Assembly: GCA_963974675.1 (NCBI GenBank)
Contig: CAXBDQ010000054.1
Coordinates: 1 to 9,075 of the forward strand
Direction: 5' to 3'
Source of the DNA: Porticoccus sp963974675
GTDB lineage: Bacteria > Pseudomonadota > Gammaproteobacteria > Pseudomonadales > Porticoccaceae
Length of the DNA stretch: 9,075 bases
Made by a program: the position numbers and the translations under genes. Below are positions 1 to 6,995 of the stretch, piece after piece. How positions within the stretch are numbered: position 1 is the first letter of the stretch; each line of letters begins with the position of its first letter. The notes under the pieces are model-generated. The model was not told the DNA's origin. It saw only the letters and a program-made list of their open reading frames with translations, and did not search any database.

Positions 1-95
1 GGCTCATTATTCAGGTGGATGATCTCCAGCAAGTGCCGCTTGATGAGTTGGTTGAAAAGCGCTATCAGCGGCTGATGAGCTACGGTAACCCCTAG
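1..95 (+). CDS. accA: AccA C-terminal fragment (acetyl-CoA carboxylase carboxyltransferase subunit alpha)
   Basis: The gene enters from the left edge and ends at TAG 93-95. The visible frame, starting at base 3, gives 30 residues ending in KRYQRLMSYGNP. I recognise RYQRLMSYG as the characteristic C-terminus of bacterial AccA; E. coli AccA ends in RRYQRLMSYGYA. AccA pairs with AccD to form the carboxyltransferase that moves CO2 from carboxybiotin to acetyl-CoA, giving malonyl-CoA for fatty acid synthesis in the cytoplasm. Only the last few percent of the protein is present, so the call rests on that one motif. It is a housekeeping gene and marks the conserved chromosomal edge of an otherwise accessory window. 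The next gene lies on the opposite strand, tail to tail. Confidence 0.75.
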   Translation, partial: LIIQVDDLQQVPLDELVEKRYQRLMSYGNP

Positions 96-100
96 TGGTG

Positions 101-126
101 GCCGCTCTACAGCGGCGCTGTTGTTA
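101..126 (+). terminator. Possible terminator after accA
   Basis: A 6-bp GC-rich stem (GCCGCT 101-106, loop CTAC, AGCGGC 111-116) starts 6 bases after the accA stop and is followed by the moderately T-rich GCTGTTGTTATT. The U tract is imperfect, so this is a weak intrinsic terminator candidate. A second, AT-rich hairpin (CTCAAT 166-171 with ATTGAG 176-181) runs into TTTT and could act as a backup. Confidence 0.4.
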
Positions 127-140
127 TTAACTGTGTCGTA

Positions 141-178
141 GTAGCCCTCTATAAATATTGTAGCCCTCAATAAATATT
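141..178. repeat. Tandem 19-bp direct repeat, two copies
   Basis: Positions 141-159 and 160-178 are adjacent copies of gtagccctcNataaatatt, differing only at base 10 of the unit (t in the first, a in the second). The repeat lies in the short tail-to-tail gap between accA and the GAF-domain gene. The single difference lets the second copy form a 6-bp hairpin (CTCAAT/ATTGAG) that the first cannot. The function is unknown; a local duplication is the simplest explanation. Confidence 0.8.
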
Positions 179-186
179 GAGTTTTC

Positions 187-1515
187 CTAGTCATAAATAG
201 ACAGCACAATCAACGTACCCACTTCATTATCTTTGAGCTTGATAGGAATTCGTAGTGGTGTTTTCAGCCACGCAGGTGTTATCGATGCCAGCGCGGCAAC
301 CGAAGATGGAGCATCGAGGTCAAGTGCTGGAACACGGCACTGCGGTGAAATCACTAAATCAGCGCCCTGATCACTGAGTGCCCGATGTGCAAGCTGATTC
401 GCCTTAACCAGCCGCCCGCGCCGGTCAAAGGCTAGCAGCCCTTCACTTTTCCAACCTTCAAACATATTTTTGGTTGCTTCAATCACTCGTTCACGGGATC
501 TGAAATAGTCACTGGCTAAATTGGCCTCAATCAACCGAGTTGCCATAATGGCAAAATCCAGGGCATTACTTTGGTAGGCGTCGGTTAAGCCCGACAGGTC
601 TACTGCACCTAAAATCATACCGTCGTGGGGATCCCTGATTACGTCAGCAGAACAGGTCCAGTGCTTAATGCCCGCACAGAAATGTTCTGCTCCATAGAGT
701 TGTACGGGTTCGGCAGTTGCCAGTGCGGTACCAATGGCATTGGTGCCAGCCACTTTCTCGCTCCAAATGCCACCTTCAATCAAATTAATGTTACCAGCAC
801 TGGTTATGACATGGGGGTCAGCTCGAACATCCAGTATTACCCCACTAGCATCGGCTAAGAGTATCAAGCTATCGGAGCGATATAAGTGCTCTTTGGCACG
901 TTTTAAGACAGGTGTTGCTGCATTGAGTAAATCAGAATGAAGGTAGTGAGAATACTCGAGTTGGCTTCTGTCAGAAATAATGGGTGCGTGGCGCAACTCA
1001 GGGTCAAGATCAAATTGGTGACAGCGCCGCCATGAATCTTCCACCACCGGGCGAATTAAATTCGTGGGGTAATCCTGGCCGAGCACAAAACGTTGCCAAG
1101 CAGCGAGCAACTGATTGTGTTGCAGTGGGTTACTCAGCATTTGAGTTCGGGTAATTAACTGCGCTGTGGCTAATGCAGCTTGTTCACGCGTGTAGAAATG
1201 ATTGCTTTGTACAAAGCCAGAAATAACACCGGGTTTTACCGCAGCTACTTTGCCATCCTCTTGTCTGGATTCAACCACCTCATCCGGTAAGCCTTCCAGA
1301 ATATGCATAGGGGCCTCAAGGCCATTGGCAAACTTCGACACATGTGAGATGCCCGTTTCCATATCATAAAAAGCGGGTTTAAATCCCAGAGCTCTGTTGC
1401 CTTCACTAATGCCACCACTACCACGATAGAGATCGTTTTCCTCTTGCAGCGCACTTGGCGTCAACTGAGTCCTAACGGACGAACTAGGTGTTGTGGTGGT
1501 AATTATTGCAGACAT
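187..1515 (-). CDS. GAF-domain sensor protein related to AcoR-type regulators, without AAA+ or HTH
   Basis: 442 residues. The start is well fixed: ATG at 1515 is preceded on the minus strand by a perfect AGGAGGTG (1519-1526). Residues about 205-330 look like the GAF sensor of AcoR/DhaR-type sigma-54 activators: LILLADASGVILDV (217-230), VAGTNAIGTALA (255-266), GAEHFC (275-280), WTCSA (286-290) and a DLSGL end (306-310). Residues about 345-440 look like a PAS-type segment (GLLAFDRRGRLVKAN). Such activators normally continue into an AAA+ domain (GAFTGA) and a Fis-type helix-turn-helix; here the protein stops. Residues about 28-112 (GFKPAFYDMETG, HILEGLPDEVV, FYTREQAA) resemble, from memory, a stand-alone small hypothetical protein family, so this may be a fusion. 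A signal-sensing or partner-binding role is inferred; the ligand is unknown. It is divergent from the T1SS genes, but nothing shows that it regulates them. Confidence 0.75.
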   Translation of the reverse strand: MSAIITTTTPSSSVRTQLTPSALQEENDLYRGSGGISEGNRALGFKPAFYDMETGISHVSKFANGLEAPMHILEGLPDEVVESRQEDGKVAAVKPGVISGFVQSNHFYTREQAALATAQLITRTQMLSNPLQHNQLLAAWQRFVLGQDYPTNLIRPVVEDSWRRCHQFDLDPELRHAPIISDRSQLEYSHYLHSDLLNAATPVLKRAKEHLYRSDSLILLADASGVILDVRADPHVITSAGNINLIEGGIWSEKVAGTNAIGTALATAEPVQLYGAEHFCAGIKHWTCSADVIRDPHDGMILGAVDLSGLTDAYQSNALDFAIMATRLIEANLASDYFRSRERVIEATKNMFEGWKSEGLLAFDRRGRLVKANQLAHRALSDQGADLVISPQCRVPALDLDAPSSVAALASITPAWLKTPLRIPIKLKDNEVGTLIVLSIYD

Positions 1516-1935
1516 CTACACCTCCTGAAGATATATGCGGTTCTCTACTTTTTATACCCAAAACTTTCTGCACTACTAATGAATCCGTTTATCACCTTTT
1601 GTTAATTTGTGACTTCCCTGTGAAGACCCATTAATAACAGGGCTGAGGCTTAAATCAAGTTTTCTTAAGTATAGACCCCGATTTTGCAAAAATTGCACAA
1701 ATTTACAAATAATCAGGTAGTTATAACCACAATGGCTAGAGTTATAAAACCGATTGACTCTCAACTTGCTAGATGCCCCATCATTGCTATAACCTACAGC
1801 CCGGGAAATATTCTTAATACTTATATGATGGCTGTTTATTCAGGTTCATATCTCCCGAATGTCTAGCAGAGGGTCTACTGGACACTAAAAGCCTACTACT
1901 TCTCCGTGGTGGGTAAATAAAAGACAAGGAATGAC
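1516..1935. other. Divergent intergenic region between the GAF gene and the T1SS operon
   Basis: About 420 AT-rich bases without a convincing gene. It must carry the promoter of the minus-strand GAF gene and probably that of the plus-strand transporter genes. I could not find a well-spaced -35/-10 pair: TTGACT at 1754 and TATAAC at 1788 are too far apart, and TATGAT at 1824-1829 has no good -35. An imperfect inverted repeat (CGGGAAATAT 1802-1811 and ATATCTCCCG 1848-1857, 9 of 10 pairing) could be an operator. The Shine-Dalgarno sequence for the transporter (AAGGA 1926-1930) closes the region. Confidence 0.5.
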
Positions 1936-4122
1936 ATGGATAGCGGTCTTCAGGTGCTGGCGCTTATTGCCCAGCTCCATCAAATTGCTGTGGATACCAA
2001 TCAGCTACAACATCAGTTTGGTCAACAGGAAATACCCTGTGACACTGATGATCTATTAAGAGCTGCTAAGTCGATAGGCTTTAAAGCAAAGCTGTCACAA
2101 AGCACAGCTTCTCAACTTGGCAACAATACCCTCCCAGCCATAGGCTGCGCGCAAGACGGTACATTCTTTCTTCTGGCCAAGGTGACAGAACAAAAAGTTA
2201 CCCAGCAGGATGATGCGGAAGAGCGAAAATATCTGATCCAACTGTCAACAGAGAACAGACCTCTGGTATTGAATCAGGAGCAGTTGCAAGCGTTGTGGAC
2301 AGGCCAACTGATACTACTATCCCCTCGTCATACCTCAGGTTTTGGTAAACACCGGGAGTTTAACCTTAGTTGGTTTATTCCCTCGTTGGTAAAATACCGA
2401 AAAATGTTTGGTGAGGTATTAATCGCTTCGTTCTTTCTTCAACTATTTGCTTTGGTAACACCCCTGTTTTTTCAAGTAGTGATGGACAAAGTCCTTGTTC
2501 ATAAGGGCTTTACCACCTTAGATATTCTAGCCTTTGGCTTTGTGGTGGTGGCCGTTTTTGATGCCATCTTGGGGGGTATGCGTAACTATTTATTTAGTCA
2601 TACCACCAATAGGGTGGATGTAGAACTAGGGGCAAAATTATTTAACCATTTGGTCAGTTTGCCCCTGGCCTATTTTGAGGCGCGGCAAGTAGGACAAAGT
2701 GTTGCTCGGGTTAAAGAGCTGGATACCATTCGTAACTTTATTACCGGTACTGCTTTAACCCTATTGATAGACCTTTCTTTCACCTTCGTGTTTTTTGCCG
2801 TGCTTTGGTATTACAGCCCACTGCTTACCGGGATTGTGTTGGGAACCATTCCGTTTTATATCGCTCTTTCACTTTTTATTACTCCTATCCTTAAACACCG
2901 GTTGGACAAAAAATTCCAATACGGCGCACGTAATCAAGCATTTTTAACGGAAGCCATCACCGGTGTTGAGACACTTAAAGCACAAGCCCTTGAACCGCAA
3001 ATGCAGCGCCGGTGGGAAGACCAACTGGCTAAATACGTCACCTCATCTTTTCGGGCGCAAAACCTGAACAATGTGGCGAATCAGGTGGCTGGGTTTATCA
3101 ACAAAATCACCACACTGTTAATCATCTGGTGGGGTGCACATTTAGTGATTGCCGGAGAAATGAGCGTAGGGCAACTGGTCGCCTTTAATATGATTGCAGG
3201 AAGAGTCACCGGGCCTATTCTAAAGCTGGTGCAGCTCTGGCAAGACTTCCAGCAAGCTGGCATTTCCCTTAAGCGTTTAGGTGACATTTTAAATACCCCC
3301 AAAGAACCCGGTTTCAATCCCAACCGTAGTGCACTACCCGGGCTAAAAGGTGCCGTTACATTCGAACATGTCAGGTTCCGTTACCGCCCAGATGGCCCGT
3401 TAGTGTTGGACGAGCTTTCACTCGATATCAATCCCGGTTCAATCATAGGCCTAGTGGGGCGTTCTGGTTCAGGCAAAAGTACCCTGGCTAAACTTATTCA
3501 GAGAATGTACGTGCCAGAGGCGGGCAGGGTATTAATCGATGGCACAGACTTGGCCATGATCGATACCGCCTGGTTACGTCGTCAAATCGGTGTGGTGCAA
3601 CAAGAGAGCTTTCTATTTAACCGCACCGTGAGAGAAAACATTGCACTGGCGGCACCAGGAATGCCGATGGACGCGGTGGTTAAAGCATCGACGGTATCCG
3701 GTGCCCACGAATTTATTCTCGATTTACCCGAAGGCTACGACACCATTATCGGTGAGCAAGGCAGCAATTTATCCGGTGGTCAAAAACAGCGAATGGCCAT
3801 CGCTCGTGCACTCATCACCAACCCAAAAATTCTTATTTTTGACGAAGCGACCAGTGCGCTCGACTATGAATCTGAACGAATGATTCAGGAAAATATGGGT
3901 GCCATTTGTAAAGACCGAACCGTGTTTATTATTGCCCACCGGCTTAGCACCGTTCGTCACTGCGACAATATTGTTGTGATGGATAAAGGCAGGATAGTAG
4001 AGGCAGGCCCACACGATGCATTAATCAAAGCCGGTGGCTACTATGCCAAGCTACATAGCTATCAAAGCCATACGCCTTCCATTCGACCTGAAACTGACAA
4101 CAATGAAATAGTGACGACCTAG
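1936..4122 (+). CDS. RTX-type type I secretion ABC transporter (HlyB/RtxB family)
   Basis: 728 residues, close to HlyB at 707, and collinear with it throughout. Start ATG 1936 follows AAGGA with 5 bases of spacing. Residues 1-125 form a C39 peptidase-like domain that is catalytically dead: the Cys position is Ser3 (MDSGL) and the His position is Phe77 (GTFFLL). In HlyB such a domain binds unfolded RTX substrate instead of cutting a leader. The membrane domain follows (from about 150, QLFALVTPLFFQVVMDKVLVH). The ATPase has Walker A GRSGSGKST (508-516), Q-loop Gln about 556, signature LSGGQ (612-616), Walker B with D636 and catalytic E637, and switch H668, so it should be active. In the inner membrane it would power export of a substrate with a C-terminal secretion signal, together with the HlyD-like protein downstream and an outer-membrane TolC not seen here. 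Identification is firm at family level; the substrate is unknown. Confidence 0.95.
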   Translation: MDSGLQVLALIAQLHQIAVDTNQLQHQFGQQEIPCDTDDLLRAAKSIGFKAKLSQSTASQLGNNTLPAIGCAQDGTFFLLAKVTEQKVTQQDDAEERKYLIQLSTENRPLVLNQEQLQALWTGQLILLSPRHTSGFGKHREFNLSWFIPSLVKYRKMFGEVLIASFFLQLFALVTPLFFQVVMDKVLVHKGFTTLDILAFGFVVVAVFDAILGGMRNYLFSHTTNRVDVELGAKLFNHLVSLPLAYFEARQVGQSVARVKELDTIRNFITGTALTLLIDLSFTFVFFAVLWYYSPLLTGIVLGTIPFYIALSLFITPILKHRLDKKFQYGARNQAFLTEAITGVETLKAQALEPQMQRRWEDQLAKYVTSSFRAQNLNNVANQVAGFINKITTLLIIWWGAHLVIAGEMSVGQLVAFNMIAGRVTGPILKLVQLWQDFQQAGISLKRLGDILNTPKEPGFNPNRSALPGLKGAVTFEHVRFRYRPDGPLVLDELSLDINPGSIIGLVGRSGSGKSTLAKLIQRMYVPEAGRVLIDGTDLAMIDTAWLRRQIGVVQQESFLFNRTVRENIALAAPGMPMDAVVKASTVSGAHEFILDLPEGYDTIIGEQGSNLSGGQKQRMAIARALITNPKILIFDEATSALDYESERMIQENMGAICKDRTVFIIAHRLSTVRHCDNIVVMDKGRIVEAGPHDALIKAGGYYAKLHSYQSHTPSIRPETDNNEIVTT

Positions 4123-4233
4123 TAATAGTGCAGCACATGGGCGTGCCAAATTAATAGTATTGCGGCCATTAGCAGAGTAGGAAAAGACCCCTCTAAATAA
4201 TGTAGCTAAAAAATAATAAGGATATTCACGGGC

Positions 4234-5790
4234 ATGACGGAACAGAGCATCAATCATTCAGCGAACAACCATCAAGCGAACAACAATCCACTTAATAAAT
4301 TAAAATCTGCCTGGGGCAACCGCGGAGAAATGGGTGATAAAAACCTTTCTGTGGTACAGCGACAGTTTTTACCATTGGCCTTAGAGGTTCAGGAAACACC
4401 ACCATCACCGGCGGGCCGTTGGTTGGCTTGGAGCTTGATGGCCCTGTTTACCATTGGCATTCTCTGGGCCTGCTTTGGCAAAGTGGATATCGTCGTTGTA
4501 GCCCCCGGCAGAATTATTCCCAGTGGTCACGTCAAAATTATCCAACCATTAGAAACCGGCATTGTTAAACAAATTCATGTGAGAGACGGGGACAAAGTCG
4601 AAGCAGGGCAGCCACTTATTAGCCTGGACCCGACCAATGCCAATGCCGACAATTTACGTGTGAAACAGCAGATTGGTGACCTATCCCTTCAACTAAATTG
4701 GCGTCAGGCATTGGAAAGCTGGCTGGCATCGGACAGAACCGTTGAAACGCCCATTGCTGGATTACCTAGTACTAAATTACCTAGTACTAAATTACCTATT
4801 GTAAGCCCGGCAGAAGCATCTATAGAAGCATTTACGGGAACAACTGTTTCACACTCAATTAATGCATCTGAATATGCAAGCCAGAGTAAACAGCAGCGTA
4901 AGCTACTCAAAGCACAACAGCTGTACCGTCAGCAGCGAGATGAAATCTCGGCACGTCTACAATCGTTTGAAAAAGAACGAGATGCCGCCACCGCAGAACA
5001 GAATACGGCACGTGCAGAACTGGAGAGAACAGAGCAGTCATTACCTATTTTGTCCGAGCGTGTAGGGGCCTATAAATACCTGTACGACAAACAATACGGC
5101 GCCAAGGTGCAGTACCTGCAAATACTGCAACAACAAGTGGAAATGGAAAAGTCCATTCCTGTGCTGAAATCCCGACAGCGTCAGCTACAGGAAACTGTGG
5201 CTTCCTACGATGCAAAAATAGACACACTGTTATTGGAGCAACGTAAAAACAACCTGCTGGAGCTGGAGCGATTAACCAATGATATTGCCAGCCTGCAGCA
5301 AGATGCCATCAAAGCCAACCAGCGACAAAAACAACAAATACTCACGGCACCGGTAAACGGCACCGTACAACAACTCGCCATTCATACGGTGGGTGGTGTC
5401 GTTACGCCAGCACAGGAGCTAATGAAGGTCGTCCCCGAACAAGCCATTGTCGAAGTGGAAGCGCTGATTCAAAACAAAGACATTGGTTTTATCCATGAGG
5501 GCCAGATAGCAGAAGTTAAAGTAGATACCTTTAACTTCACTAAATACGGAATTATAGATGCCGAAGTCACCAGTATTTCACAAGATGCTATTGCCGATGA
5601 AAATCTGGGCTGGGTATTTCAAATGCGGGTGAAACTCAGTAAAGATCAGATAGATGTAGAAGATAAATCCGTCAGGTTGAGTCCGGGCATGTCCGTCACC
5701 GCGGAGATAAAAACAGGTAAAAGACGTTTGATTGAATTCTTTCTCTCGCCATTGTTGAGGTATAAGCAAGAGAGTGTGCGAGAGCGGTAA
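4234..5790 (+). CDS. Type I secretion membrane fusion protein (HlyD/RtxD family)
   Basis: 518 residues against 478 for E. coli HlyD. AAGGA at 4218-4222 lies 11 bases before ATG 4234; an internal ATG (residue 33) is possible because the first 35 residues are Asn-rich and low in complexity. One inner-membrane helix spans about residues 62-82 (RWLAWSLMALFTIGILWACF), after a cytoplasmic tail containing QFLPLALEVQETPPSP, as in HlyD. A lipoyl-like half-motif (KIIQPLETGIVKQIHVRDGDKV, about 101-122) is followed by a long Gln/Glu-rich coiled coil (about 215-375) and the returning barrel (TAPVNGTVQQLAIHTVGGVV, then ALIQNKDIGFI). The C-terminus FFLSPLLRYKQESVRER matches the HlyD end. It bridges the HlyB-like ATPase to TolC across the periplasm. 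It lies 111 bp after the transporter, probably in the same operon. An in-frame LPSTK duplication sits near residues 177-186. Confidence 0.95.
   Translation: MTEQSINHSANNHQANNNPLNKLKSAWGNRGEMGDKNLSVVQRQFLPLALEVQETPPSPAGRWLAWSLMALFTIGILWACFGKVDIVVVAPGRIIPSGHVKIIQPLETGIVKQIHVRDGDKVEAGQPLISLDPTNANADNLRVKQQIGDLSLQLNWRQALESWLASDRTVETPIAGLPSTKLPSTKLPIVSPAEASIEAFTGTTVSHSINASEYASQSKQQRKLLKAQQLYRQQRDEISARLQSFEKERDAATAEQNTARAELERTEQSLPILSERVGAYKYLYDKQYGAKVQYLQILQQQVEMEKSIPVLKSRQRQLQETVASYDAKIDTLLLEQRKNNLLELERLTNDIASLQQDAIKANQRQKQQILTAPVNGTVQQLAIHTVGGVVTPAQELMKVVPEQAIVEVEALIQNKDIGFIHEGQIAEVKVDTFNFTKYGIIDAEVTSISQDAIADENLGWVFQMRVKLSKDQIDVEDKSVRLSPGMSVTAEIKTGKRRLIEFFLSPLLRYKQESVRER
4762..4791 (+). repeat. 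In-frame 15-bp tandem duplication (LPSTK x2) in the HlyD-like gene
   Basis: Two identical 15-base units (ttacctagtactaaa, 4762-4776 and 4777-4791) are followed by a third partial unit (ttacct). They encode LPSTK-LPSTK-LP at residues 177-188, before the coiled coil. Because the unit is a multiple of three, copy number can change without breaking the frame. Confidence 0.9.
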
Positions 5791-5814
5791 ATTAGAGAGT
5801 ATTTTGTAGGACAA

Positions 5815-5838
5815 TTTTTGGGGTTAAAGCACCAAAAA
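5815..5838 (+). terminator. Weak hairpin after the T1SS operon
   Basis: TTTTTGG (5815-5821) can pair with CCAAAAA (5832-5838) 25 bases after the stop of the HlyD-like gene. The stem is mostly A:T and no U tract follows the second arm, so terminator activity is uncertain. Confidence 0.25.
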
Positions 5839-5943
5839 TAAAGAGTAAAACGTTAGGCTTGCAGATTAAAATAACCCTGTTAGTCTAGCATCCAGAATTG
5901 CAAGGAAAAGCAGTGATGTATCAAGAGCGAAGGATCGGTCTAA

Positions 5944-5997
5944 GTTATTCTAAAACCCTGTTTTGGTCTAAAAATCCGCGTTGGTCTAAAAGACTAC
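5944..5997. repeat. Imperfect 18-bp tandem repeat, three units
   Basis: The units gttattctaaaaccctgt (5944-5961), tttggtctaaaaatccgc (5962-5979) and gttggtctaaaagactac (5980-5997) share a TCTAAAA core at constant 18-base spacing. A fourth, decayed unit may begin at 5998 (cttggc). It lies between the T1SS genes and the first RAYT end sequence. Function unknown. Confidence 0.6.
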
Positions 5998-6123
5998 CTT
6001 GGCTTTGTCTGAGCCTTAAAACTTCTAGCCCCTATTTGTCTTTAGTTTTCTTACATCCCCAACAGTATTCTTCTATATCGAACAATCAATATTGCCAGCT
6101 TGGTTGGTGAGGTTTTGTTTATG

Positions 6124-6185
6124 AAAAATAAATGCGTCCCCTTTTTCCCCCTTTTTCCATCAAAAATAAATGGGTCCATTTCCCC
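6124..6185 (-). repeat. Solo RAYT right-end sequence plus degenerate second copy
   Basis: Positions 6124-6146 are a perfect copy of the 23-bp right end found at 7684-7706, with core AAAAATAAATGCGTCCCC, and the exact reverse complement of the left ends at 6954 and 8893. A decayed copy starts at 6162 (AAAAATAAATGGGTCCATTT). There is no RAYT gene or recognisable relic upstream, so this is an isolated end: a REP-like solo copy or the remnant of a deleted element. It directly precedes the first membrane-protein gene. Confidence 0.8.
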
Positions 6186-6220
6186 CTCTACTTTTCGCCT
6201 CTCAAAAAGTTAGGTGCTCA

Positions 6221-6835
6221 ATGATAGGCCTAATCGTACTCGGTGTTTTGCTGGTTTACATCCTCATTGTAGGAGTATTTATATGGCTGGCTATAAAGGC
6301 GCGAGAAAAATCAGGGCGTCGAATTGCTAAATACATAGCCATTGCGTTGGTATTAATACCCACATGGGATATTCCGATAGATGGATACCTGTTTCATCAA
6401 TTGTGTAAAAAAGAAGGTGGTATTTTTGTTTATCAGAAAGTGGGCTTAAGTAAAAATTATTACTTAACTTCTGGGAAATCGACAGAAAAAATATTTCATT
6501 ATGCTGATGGAAGTTCTGGTCGTAGAAAAGTAGAAGCAACTGGAAATGAATTAAAAACCGAGATGCTCAAATCACGTTATATTTTTAAAGATTCTACAGA
6601 TTACGATTATGTAAGTTGGGGAAAGGTTGTGAAATTTACAACAACAGTTAACCACCATAAAAATTTGTTAGGCAAAGCTGTTTCTTTTATCGGTGGAGCT
6701 GGTTGGTTTTCTGAAGCGATTAATTTGGGGCCTCGGCTTCCTGGAAAAAGGTGTCCAGTATACCCACGCGAAACAGACCTCCCTTCTTATCGTGAAAGGC
6801 TTCTATACGAAATATTTTATAAGCGGGAAGACTAA
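6221..6835 (+). CDS. Inner-membrane protein of unknown function, TWD/LCxKxGG family, cassette 1
   Basis: 204 residues from ATG 6221, chosen because AGGTG (6212-6216) precedes it and translation starts straight into a membrane helix; the in-frame ATG at 6170 lies inside the decayed RAYT repeat. Two hydrophobic segments (about 3-24 and 34-48) flank a basic loop (KAREKSGRR). Next comes TWD (48-50), then QLCKKEGG with Cys62, then a soluble region ending with GKRCPVYP (Cys178). The two cysteines recur in the cassette 2 paralogue and could form a disulfide if the soluble part is periplasmic. I do not recognise a named family. It sits directly upstream of a truncated hydrolase start (stop TAA 6833-6835, next ATG 6847, with the Shine-Dalgarno overlapping the stop), so the two were probably translationally coupled. 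A role as immunity or accessory partner of a secreted hydrolase is inference from gene order. Confidence 0.7.
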   Translation: MIGLIVLGVLLVYILIVGVFIWLAIKAREKSGRRIAKYIAIALVLIPTWDIPIDGYLFHQLCKKEGGIFVYQKVGLSKNYYLTSGKSTEKIFHYADGSSGRRKVEATGNELKTEMLKSRYIFKDSTDYDYVSWGKVVKFTTTVNHHKNLLGKAVSFIGGAGWFSEAINLGPRLPGKRCPVYPRETDLPSYRERLLYEIFYKRED

Positions 6836-6846
6836 AGGAATAGATG

Positions 6847-6978
6847 ATGGCTACCACGAAAATTAATGATATGTATGAAAAATCTATATTGGCAATGGCT
6901 GCCTATGCTGATGGAGGAACTAAAGCAAACCTAGAGGCGATAGGCTTTAGGGGAAAAAGGGGACGCATTTATTTTTGA
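6847..6978 (+). pseudogene. RTX hydrolase-like N-terminal stub truncated by the RAYT element, cassette 1
   Basis: 43 codons from ATG 6847, with AAAGGA (6834-6839) 7 bases upstream; ATG 6844 is an alternative. The first residues, MATTKINDMYEKSILAMAAYA, match the start of the cassette 2 hydrolase (MSTQINQYYDYALTMQAAYG), sharing the M-x-T, IN, Y, L-x-M and AAY positions. After about 35 native codons the reading frame enters the left end of the RAYT element and finishes on element-derived codons GKRGRIYF and TGA 6976-6978. The rest of the gene is absent: the sequence after the element belongs to cassette 2. It is a dead fragment, perhaps still translated because the ribosome site is intact. Confidence 0.65.
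6954..6976 (+). repeat. RAYT left end (perfect 23-bp copy)
   Basis: The sequence is AAAAA followed by GGGGACGCATTTATTTTT. It is identical to 8893-8915 and the exact reverse complement of 6124-6146 and 7684-7706. Read in the frame of the gene it interrupts, it gives KRGRIYF followed by TGA. Confidence 0.9.
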
Positions 6979-6995
6979 CCTAAAGGAGAGCCGTT

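Larger units (their letters stand above)
5791..6123. other. Intergenic region between the T1SS genes and the cassette region
   Basis: About 330 AT-rich bases. It contains a weak hairpin after the HlyD-like gene, an 18-bp imperfect tandem repeat (5944-5997), and a possible small reading frame. That frame runs from ATG 5916 to 6110 (64 residues, basic and Trp-rich at the start) with AAGGA at 5902-5906 as a plausible ribosome site. Its protein is partly a product of the tandem repeat (WSK units) and resembles nothing I know, so I do not call it a gene. Confidence 0.4.

Noticed and set aside
625..940. Plus-strand frames opposite the GAF gene
   Set aside because: They lie wholly within a well-supported minus-strand gene with conserved motifs and have no ribosome sites.
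1684..1704. Possible sigma-54 promoter for the GAF gene on the minus strand
   Set aside because: The minus strand reads TTGTGCAATTTTTGCA; the TTGCA half fits but the essential GG of the -24 box is missing.
1684..1866. 60-codon plus-strand frame in the divergent intergenic region
   Set aside because: No ribosome site, non-ATG-like context, no recognisable composition or motif; an opposing frame at 1576-1764 overlaps it. Probably chance.
3081..4257. Minus-strand frames under the transporter gene
   Set aside because: They are shadows of a strongly conserved ABC transporter coding frame with no independent support.
4762..4797. LPSTK units as a sortase (LPXTG) sorting motif
   Set aside because: The motif is internal in a Gram-negative inner-membrane adaptor, lacks G after T, and arises from a 15-bp DNA duplication.
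6121..6213. 30-codon frame starting with MKNKCVPFF at the solo right end
   Set aside because: It is mostly encoded by the end repeats, has only a weak GAGG upstream, and stops before the membrane gene. It is noted as a property of the end, not as a gene.
6170..6220. ATG 6170 as start of the cassette 1 membrane protein
   Set aside because: This ATG sits in a decayed RAYT end repeat, has no ribosome site, and adds a non-conserved segment before the first helix. ATG 6221 fits better.
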